From Hymenobacter aranciens (GTDB taxonomy: Bacteria; Bacteroidota; Bacteroidia; Cytophagales; Hymenobacteraceae): a DNA stretch of 64,000 nucleotides. The notes below the pieces were generated by a model. That model saw only the letters and a list, made by a program, of their open reading frames with translations. It did not search any database and was not told where the DNA came from. Location: the NCBI RefSeq assembly GCF_030580865.1, contig NZ_JAUQSY010000023.1, positions 1 through 64,000 on the forward strand. The letters are read 5' to 3'. The translations under genes and the position numbers were made by a program. Numbering within the stretch: the first letter of the stretch is position 1; every line of letters starts with the position of its first letter. Below, piece after piece: positions 1 through 5,467 of this stretch.

Positions 1-236
1 GCCCCCGCCGGGCCGGGCCAGCACGCGGCCAGCGGAGTGCCGGGCGCGGCCGCCGGCCCCAGCAGCTGCCGGGCGGCGGAGTTGAGGTAGCTCAGCACGA
101 GGGCGGCGGGGGCGGCAGCGTCCCCTGGGCCGGGCGTGCAGTACACCACGCCGGTAGGCAGCAGGTCGAGCAGGGCCGGCAGCAAGTCGGCTGGCAGCGA
201 GGGCTCGGGGGGGATGGGCGCGGCGGCGGGGGGCAT
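1..236 (-). CDS. PAS-type signalling protein, N-terminal part only
   Basis: The reading frame starts at an ATG (234-236) and leaves the window at position 1, so only about 78 residues are visible. They are rich in Pro, Ala and Leu and contain LLDLLPTGVVYCTPG followed by LNSAARQLLG. This is the layout of the first PAS domain in Bacteroidota PAS histidine kinases; the kinase at 17366 begins in a similar way. No kinase domain can be seen because the gene is cut by the window edge. It is divergent from the restriction-modification remnant at 505, with a palindromic repeat in between. Sensor kinase is the likely class, but a PAS-only protein cannot be excluded. Confidence 0.55.
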   Translation of the reverse strand, partial: MPPAAAPIPPEPSLPADLLPALLDLLPTGVVYCTPGPGDAAAPAALVLSYLNSAARQLLGPAAAPGTPLAACWPGPAG

Positions 237-322
237 AAGGGGAGAGAACGAGGCCGGACAGCCGGCGGCGCAAGGTACGTTAGGATGGGAGGCCAGGGTT
301 GCGGTGGTGGCCCCGGGCCCGG

Positions 323-480
323 GGTTGCCTCACCGCCCGGCCCCGGCACCTCACCCCCTGACCCCCTCTCCAAAAGAGAGGGGGCACCGGTCTTGCACCT
401 TATGGGAATCGTCAGGCTCCCCCTCTCTTTTGGAGAGGGGGTCGGGGGGTGAGGTGCCGGGGCTGGGCGGTGAGACAACC
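323..480. repeat. Palindromic intergenic repeat, ~61-bp arms
   Basis: The left arm (323-383) and right arm (419-480) are near-perfect reverse complements around a 35-nt centre. The core is a run of CCCCCTCTC, CAAAAG and GAGAGGGGG. The element fills the gap between two divergent genes and ends about 25 nt before the ATG at 505. A shorter copy of one arm lies inside the start of purN (34985-35036). Confidence 0.85.
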
Positions 481-504
481 CGCCCCGCCCCGGCACCTCA
501 CCCC

Positions 505-744
505 ATGCCTTTCTCCCTCGCCGAGCTGCGCCACCGCGCGGCCGACTTCGCCCGCTCCCACGCCGACGACGGCGACGAGAAATCCCAGGACCAGAACTTC
601 GTGCGCGACCTGCTCGACGTGTTCACCCCGCAGGGGCGGCGCCGCGTCCAGTTCCAGGTGCGCGTGAAAAAGCCCGACGGCAGCCAGGGCTACGTGGATG
701 CGCTGTGGCCCGGCAATTACGTAAAGGTGGCTCTCGTGCTCTAG
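505..744 (+). pseudogene. MmeI-like (type IIL) R-M enzyme, N-terminal remnant
   Basis: The 79-codon frame begins MPFSLAELRHRAADFA and includes NFVRDLLDVF and KKPDGSQGYVDALWPG. This matches the N-terminal endonuclease domain of large type IIL (MmeI-like) restriction-methyltransferases, where DALWPG is normally followed by the catalytic ExK strand. Here the family sequence stops after WPG (near 712) and about ten unrelated codons lead to a TAG. Family members have roughly 900 residues, so about 90% of the gene is missing. The matching C-terminal end lies on the same strand at 2851-3147. The opposite-strand pair 741-2708 occupies the gap. The remnant is very unlikely to be active. Confidence 0.75.
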
Positions 745-1376
745 TGAGGGCTGACGGCCCCTTGCTGCGTCGCAGGGGGCGCGGCGGCCAACGTCAGCAG
801 CCAGGCCAGTGCTGTTTCCAAGCGCCGGAATGAGCGGCACTCGGCCGACGCCAGGGCGGGGTCGAGGTGGCGCGTAAACTCGGGCTGATGCAGGGGCGGC
901 TTATAGGCTACCTCCATATGCGTCTGCAGCCATCCTTTCACATCGCGCTTGCCTTCCGCAGGGTAGTCGCGGCGCAGGCTGTCGGGCAGCAAGGGCGTGT
1001 GCGGCGCGATGGTGGGCAGGCTGGCCACCAGCCATTCCTCGTATTCGCGGCGGGCCAGCACCACGGCCACCGGCACGGGCAGCCGGTAGGTGGCCAGCGT
1101 GGTAGCCAGGCCTTGCGCCTCGGTCACGGGGCAGGCCTGGGCGTCGTCGAGGTCGAGCAGCACGAGCACGGCGTGGCACACTCCGGCGCGGGCCTTGATG
1201 CCGACCTCAGCCGCCCGCTTGGGCAGCACCTTGCGCAGTTTGGGCATTTCGCCCACCTTAATAGGTTGCGGTACATTCCAATCGAAGCGCTGGGCGCGCT
1301 TGAGCAGCTTCTTCAGCAGCAGCGGCGCGGCGGCCTGGTCGCCATCGCCCTCTACCCAGACAAGTAAGTGGTGCAT
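741..1376 (-). CDS. DUF4276 family protein, TOPRIM-like putative nuclease
   Basis: This 211-residue protein has the DUF4276 layout, which resembles a TOPRIM fold. The first strand carries an acidic residue in VWVEGDGD (E9), a later strand has LVLLDLDD (D75, D77), and REYEEWL follows (E112-W115). In TOPRIM nucleases an N-terminal Glu and a DxD pair bind metal. The ATG (1374-1376) directly abuts the stop codon of the upstream ATPase gene, so the two are almost certainly co-transcribed and translationally coupled. DUF4276 genes are often paired with AAA_21 ATPases, similar in plan to OLD-type nucleases and the PARIS pair. Nuclease activity is inferred, not shown. The gene lies inside the gap of a broken R-M gene. 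Confidence 0.8.
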   Translation of the reverse strand: MHHLLVWVEGDGDQAAAPLLLKKLLKRAQRFDWNVPQPIKVGEMPKLRKVLPKRAAEVGIKARAGVCHAVLVLLDLDDAQACPVTEAQGLATTLATYRLPVPVAVVLARREYEEWLVASLPTIAPHTPLLPDSLRRDYPAEGKRDVKGWLQTHMEVAYKPPLHQPEFTRHLDPALASAECRSFRRLETALAWLLTLAAAPPATQQGAVSPH

Positions 1377-2708
1377 CTAGCGGGTGGGGGCAGTAGGTGA
1401 CGCCGGGGCGAGCTGCCGGTGCAACCCCTCGGTACGCAGCAGCTCCCCGGCCGTGAAGAGCTGCTGCCGCACGGTTTCGACCTGGTCCTCGGCCAGGGGG
1501 CCCACGCGCGTTTCGCCCTGCTCCTTCTCCACCACCAGAAACGACTCGGGCGGCAGGTAGTCGAGCAGCTCGGGCGAGTGAGTGGTAAGCAACACCTGCC
1601 GGCGCTGGCTGGCTTCCTTGAATAGCTCGGCCAACACGGCCAGCATGCCGGGATGGATGTTGACTTCGGGCTCCTCGATTGCCAGCAGCCGCCGGTAGGT
1701 GTAGTCGCCATCCCCGAACAAGGCAGTGCTGAACTGCGCGGTGGGGTCGGACTGATATAGCGCCGCTAGGATGCCCAGCACCCGTAATGTGCCATCGGAC
1801 TCCGAGCCTAGGTCGGCCTTGCGAATGCGCCCGCCTGCGTTCTTGTAGTGCAGGTAGGTTACCAGGTAGCTGCCGGCGATTTCTACCGAGAAGTCGGTGA
1901 TGTCGCTCACCAGTCGGCGCAAGGTGGCCTGCACCTCGGCGGTGCTGCGGCGGGAGTGGCGCAACGAGCGCAACACAGCGGCTAGGTTCTGCCCTCCCTC
2001 ATCAAAAGGCACTTCCCGTACTATTTGCTGGGGAGCCCGGAGCTGGGTAGGCTGTAGGGCATAAAACAATGCGTTGCTGACCAACTGCTGAAAGTCCCTA
2101 GCCAATTCACTGTAGAAAAGAAACTCTGGCAGTTCACTGTCTTCATCCATTTCGGTATGCGCAATCGGAAACGCATACAACTCGCCATGTAGTACCTGCG
2201 GCCCCAGCAGTAGATTGGCAGTACCTAGCCTGCGCCAGCCGCTTTGCTCATCAGCGATGTGATTCTTACCGTTGCGCTTCAAAATGGCTTTTCCATCCTG
2301 CCAATTGATGCGGTAGTGCGGCCCGTTACCGGCGTGTACCTCCAACACCTCCCGTTTCACCGTGTGCCCGAGGCGGGGGTCGGCGGCGAGGGTGAAGTCG
2401 TAGGCGATGAAGTCGGCCGGGTTGTCGCCGATGGTAGCCGTCACGCCCAGGCTCACGTCGAGGGGGCGGCCGCCGGGCGTCCAGCGGCGCAGGGCGTTGA
2501 GGCCGTTGCGGTCGAGCAGGGCCTGGTCGAGGCCGCGGGTGAGGCAGTCGCGCAGCAGCCGCAGGGCATCTACCACGTTGCTCTTGCCCGCACCGTTAGG
2601 GCCCACCAGTACCGTGAGCGGCCACAGCGGCACGTCGAGCTCCCCGATGCTGTGCAGGTTACTGATGCGGAGGCGGGTAAGGCGAAGGTCGGGTGTGGTG
2701 GCAGCCAT
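1377..2708 (-). CDS. AAA_21 family ATPase (SMC/ABC-like), partner of DUF4276 protein
   Basis: This protein of about 443 residues starts MAATTPDLRLTRLRI. It has the recombination/ABC-type ATPase plan: LTVLVGPNGAGKSNVVDALR (Walker A at 36-43) close to the N-terminus, a divergent middle, then LAIEEPEVNIHPGM (Walker B plus catalytic Glu, ~345) and LLTTHSPELLDYL (H-loop). This is the RecF/AAA_21 pattern of ATPases that gate nucleases. The frame stays open to 2741, but the ATG at 2706-2708 places the first conserved strand correctly. It is first in a two-gene minus-strand operon with DUF4276. The pair probably senses invasion and triggers nucleic-acid cleavage; that role is inference. Confidence 0.85.
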   Translation of the reverse strand: MAATTPDLRLTRLRISNLHSIGELDVPLWPLTVLVGPNGAGKSNVVDALRLLRDCLTRGLDQALLDRNGLNALRRWTPGGRPLDVSLGVTATIGDNPADFIAYDFTLAADPRLGHTVKREVLEVHAGNGPHYRINWQDGKAILKRNGKNHIADEQSGWRRLGTANLLLGPQVLHGELYAFPIAHTEMDEDSELPEFLFYSELARDFQQLVSNALFYALQPTQLRAPQQIVREVPFDEGGQNLAAVLRSLRHSRRSTAEVQATLRRLVSDITDFSVEIAGSYLVTYLHYKNAGGRIRKADLGSESDGTLRVLGILAALYQSDPTAQFSTALFGDGDYTYRRLLAIEEPEVNIHPGMLAVLAELFKEASQRRQVLLTTHSPELLDYLPPESFLVVEKEQGETRVGPLAEDQVETVRQQLFTAGELLRTEGLHRQLAPASPTAPTR

Positions 2709-2850
2709 GGCGAAGCAATGAGGGCGCAAAGTACGATACAAGCCGTCATACGGGCCGTAGCGCTATGGCGCACTGCCAGAACAGTCAGCGCTGCCCATGT
2801 GGCATGCATAACAGTCGGCTCGCGGTCGTTAGTTGCCTGGGATTATCTGT

Positions 2851-3147
2851 TTCTACCCCTTCCCCCCCGCCCCTACCGCCGCGCAGCAGCAGGCCGTGGC
2901 CGCCGCCGAGGCGGTGCTGGCGGCCCGGGCGCAGTTCCCCACCGAGAGCCTGGCGGCCCTCTACGACCCCGCGACCATGCCCCCGGCCCTGGCCCGCGCC
3001 CACCAGGCCCTCGATAGGGCCGTGGATAAGTGCTACCGCCCGGCCGCCTTTGCGTCGGAGCTGGCCCGGCTGGAGTTCCTGTTCGGGCTCTACCAGCAGC
3101 TGAGCGCCCCGGTGCTGGGCGCCCCGGCCCGCAAGGGGCGCAAGTAG
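2851..3147 (+). pseudogene. MmeI-like (type IIL) R-M enzyme, C-terminal remnant
   Basis: The frame encodes FPPAPTAAQQQAVAAAEAVL, ARAQFPTESLAALYDPATMP, ALARAHQALDRAVDKCYRP and LEFLFGLYQQL. This is the characteristic C-terminus of MmeI-like methyltransferases (short aliphatic helix, LADLYDP.TMP, HQALD.AVD, FLFELYQ). Upstream of about 2845 the family similarity stops. A Met at 2833 keeps the frame open, so a ~100-residue product could be made, but it lacks the nuclease, methylase and most target-recognition parts. Together with the fragment at 505 it marks the two ends of one ancestral plus-strand gene. Confidence 0.75.
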
Positions 3148-3168
3148 GCACGGGGCCGGGCGCACCCG

Positions 3169-3200
3169 TTTGCCTGTTTCGCTAACGCTCCTTACCTTCA
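3169..3200 (+). promoter_or_regulatory. Putative Bacteroidota promoter of LytTR gene
   Basis: TTTG (3169-3172), 20 nt, then TACCTTCA (3193-3200), compared with the consensus TAnnTTTG. Two bases in the -7 box differ. It lies about 70 nt before the ATG at 3269. Confidence 0.4.
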
Positions 3201-3268
3201 CAGCGCTACGGCACCCCGGCCCCGCGCCGGGGCACGCCGCAGCGCCAACCTTTTTTTCTGCAAGCCTG

Positions 3269-3982
3269 ATGAACCCCACTCCCGCGCCAGTAGTGCTACT
3301 GGTAGAAAACGACCCCGTGTGGGCCGAACTGCTCGCCACCGTGCTGCGCCAGGAAGGCGCCACCGTGCTGGGCCCCGCCGCCACCGCCGCCCAGGCCCGC
3401 GCCCTGTGCGCCGGCCCCGGCCCCGCCCCCACCCTGGCCGTGCTCGACATCGGCCTCGAAGACGGCTTGGGGCTGGGCCAGTGGCTGCGCCAGCGTGGCC
3501 CGCTGCCGCTGCTGTACCTGACGGGCCTGGAGCAGCCCGGCCTGTTTGAGCAGGCCCGGGCCACCGCCCCGCTGGCTTTTGTGGCCAAGAGCTGCCAGCC
3601 CACCGAGCTGCGGCACCACCTGGTGCTGGCCCTCGACGCGGCCCGGGGACTGGCCGCCCCCGCGCCGCTGCTGCTGCTGCCCGGCGCCACCGGCCAGGAG
3701 CGCGTGCTGGTGGCCGACATTGCGTTTGTGAAGGTGCGCGCGCGCCACTGCTGGCTGCACACGGCCACGGCCCGCTACGTGTGGGCGCAGCCGCTGGCCA
3801 AGGTGCTGGCGCTGCTGCAGCCCAACGGCTTCCGGCGGGTGCATCGGAACTACCTGCTCAACCTGGCCCACCTGCGCAGCCTCGACAAGCGCTGCCGCAC
3901 CCTGGTGGCGGGCACGGCCACCCTGCCACTGGGCAACAGCTTTCGGGCGGCGCTGCTGCGCGAGCTGCCCCGGCTAGGCTAG
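3269..3982 (+). CDS. LytTR-family response regulator
   Basis: This is a 237-residue response regulator. A CheY-like receiver occupies residues 7-125: LLVENDP is the acidic pocket (the usual ED or DD pair is E13-N14-D15), TLAVLDIGLEDG carries the phospho-acceptor D60, and FVAKSCQ holds the conserved Lys. A LytTR DNA-binding domain follows (about 140-237), with VKVRARHCWLHT, GFRRVHRNYLLNLAHL and LPLGNSFR. Such regulators bind direct repeats and usually answer to a histidine kinase of the LytS or His_kinase class; no such kinase is next to it. The ATG at 3269 was chosen over an upstream frame-open start because the receiver begins right after it. It is strongly GC-rich, like its neighbours. Confidence 0.88.
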   Translation: MNPTPAPVVLLVENDPVWAELLATVLRQEGATVLGPAATAAQARALCAGPGPAPTLAVLDIGLEDGLGLGQWLRQRGPLPLLYLTGLEQPGLFEQARATAPLAFVAKSCQPTELRHHLVLALDAARGLAAPAPLLLLPGATGQERVLVADIAFVKVRARHCWLHTATARYVWAQPLAKVLALLQPNGFRRVHRNYLLNLAHLRSLDKRCRTLVAGTATLPLGNSFRAALLRELPRLG

Positions 3983-4065
3983 CCCCGGGCCGGGCCCACG
4001 GCCGGGCTTGGTCGGGCAAAAGCAGGGGTTGGTGCAGTTTAGGAGGGCGTTGGTGCTGGGGGGGC

Positions 4066-4096
4066 TTGCGCCGGGCGGAGCGGGGCTGCACCTTTG
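4066..4096 (+). promoter_or_regulatory. Putative Bacteroidota promoter before minisatellite
   Basis: TTG (4066-4068), 20 nt, then CACCTTTG (4089-4096), seven of eight matches to TAnnTTTG. It lies 430 nt before the ATG at 4526, so a transcript would carry the 21-bp repeat array. An ATG at 4100 is in frame with the downstream gene. Confidence 0.45.
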
Positions 4097-4216
4097 ACAA
4101 TGCCGGGCCACTCAGGGCTGGGCACGCTGGCATGGTCGTCCTGGTTCTGCTTCCTGTACATTGGCCGCCAGGCCGCCCCGCGGGGCGGCCTGCGCCGGGC
4201 GAGGCATGCGTCGGCG

Positions 4217-4363
4217 GACGGGAGGGAAACGCCTTTGGACGGGCGGGACAGCCTTTCGGACGGGAGGGACAGCCTTTCGGACGGGAGGGAAGCGCCTTCG
4301 GACGGGCGGAACAGCCTGTCGGACCAGTGGAGCAGCCCATCAGATGGGCGGGACAAGCCCTGC
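4217..4363 (+). repeat. 21-bp tandem minisatellite, seven units
   Basis: Units begin at 4217, 4238, 4259, 4280, 4301, 4322 and 4343, each opening with GACGGG or a close variant; units 2 and 3 are the most alike. Because 21 is a multiple of 3, the plus-strand frame stays open and would read DGRDSLS-type heptapeptides. That frame continues without a stop into the gene at 4526. Confidence 0.85.
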
Positions 4364-4525
4364 CAGGCGCGGCCAGCGCTGCTGCCGGGGCCGGGCAAGC
4401 CGCACCCGCCGGGCGGGGCCGCGCCAGGCGCCACCGGGGCACCGGGTGGCGACGGCGGGGCCGGGAACCGCCGGCCCGGCTCGTCGTGCCTGACTTCTTA
4501 TTTCTTACGTTTACTTTTTCGTACC

Positions 4526-5143
4526 ATGAACCGCTTTCTGCTTACCGACTTCAGCATCTACCGGAAAGACAAAATCGGCCCGCTGGCCACCGGCTGCTGC
4601 ACCAAGCTCACCGGCAACAAGTACTTTACCGCGGCGGGCACCTACGTGGCGGCCATTGAGGCGGCGCTGGCAGATTACCTGCCCGCGGCCGCCATCAAAA
4701 ACCCCATTCCCGAGCAAACGGCCCTGCTGGCCCAGTACCGCAAGGCCCTGAACGCCGCCCTGACGGCCTTTGCCAAATACGCCAACGAGCAATATCCCGC
4801 CGACGAGGCCGCCCTGCTCAGCACCGGCCTGGAGCTCAGCAAGGAGCGCGAGCGGCACACCACCCTCGACCCGCCCACCAAGCGCAGCCTCACCGACGGC
4901 ACCGAGGCCGACACCATCTGCGCCCGGTTTACGCGTACGCCCCACGCCGTGGCCACCGAAATCCGCTACACCGACGACCCCAGCCTGCCCTGGGAGGACT
5001 GGAAAACGGTGGTGACGACCAAAAACAGCGTGCTGCTGCGCGGCTACAAGCGCAAGACGGAGGTGTTCGTAATGTTCCGCTCGGTGGGCGGCGACACCGA
5101 CGACCAGCCCTTCTCGGAGGTGCTGAGCCGCATTGTGCAGTAG
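4526..5143 (+). CDS. Hypothetical protein with fibronectin-type-III-like C-terminus
   Basis: This 205-residue protein starts MNRFLLTDFSIYRKD. There is no signal peptide or membrane segment. Residues ~25-120 look helical (AALADYLPAAAIKN, ALNAALTAFAKYANEQY). Residues ~135-205 look like a small beta domain: ATEIRYTDD, WKTVVTTKNSVLLRG and TEVFVMFRSVGGDTDD resemble the strand pattern of fibronectin type III modules. I do not recognise a named family and propose no enzyme function. The frame is open upstream to 4094 through the 21-bp repeat, so a longer form starting at 4100 is possible; the ATG at 4526 was chosen because the sequence before it is Pro/Gly-rich and repetitive. A terminator follows. 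Confidence 0.65.
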   Translation: MNRFLLTDFSIYRKDKIGPLATGCCTKLTGNKYFTAAGTYVAAIEAALADYLPAAAIKNPIPEQTALLAQYRKALNAALTAFAKYANEQYPADEAALLSTGLELSKERERHTTLDPPTKRSLTDGTEADTICARFTRTPHAVATEIRYTDDPSLPWEDWKTVVTTKNSVLLRGYKRKTEVFVMFRSVGGDTDDQPFSEVLSRIVQ

Positions 5144-5166
5144 GCGCTTTGTTGGCATACCGGCCG

Positions 5167-5200
5167 GCCCGGCTGCTCCCCCGGGGGCGGCCGGGCTTTT
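5167..5200 (+). terminator. GC-rich hairpin with T tail
   Basis: GCCCGGCTGCTCCCCC pairs with GGGGGCGGCCGGGC, followed by TTTT, 24 nt after the stop at 5143. A near-identical copy sits after the T9SS gene ending at 8419. Confidence 0.7.
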
Positions 5201-5378
5201 GCGTGGGGCGGGCGCCGCTACCGCCTGCGGGCCAGCGGCCCCGCCCGGCGGCTGGTTGTGGAGCAGCCCGCTGCCGGCCCCCCGCGCCGCGCCGCCCGGC
5301 GGCAGGGCCGCGCCCCGGCCGGCCGCACCGGGCGGGAAGATAAGCCGCCGGGGCGGGCTTTCCGCCCCGCCCTCAACC

Positions 5379-5397
5379 TTTGAGGTTCGACCTCAAA
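5379..5397. promoter_or_regulatory. 19-bp inverted repeat, possible operator
   Basis: TTTGAGGT TCG ACCTCAAA is a perfect palindrome with a 3-nt centre, about 70 nt before the ATG of the SBBP surface protein. A possible -7 box, GAACTTTG (5425-5432), follows. The remaining part of the 5144-5467 gap holds only the terminator. Operator function is inferred from symmetry and position. Confidence 0.35.
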
Positions 5398-5467
5398 AGC
5401 CTTTCCGCCGGGGCCGCCCGCGGCGGAACTTTGCGCTACGGCAGTACTTCGGCCGTGTTCGTCCGGT

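Noticed and set aside
1..3147. Known complete PARIS, Gabija or Septu system
   Set aside because: The ATPase resembles AriA-type proteins, but the partner is DUF4276 rather than DUF4435, and there is no UvrD-like helicase; only a similar plan can be claimed.
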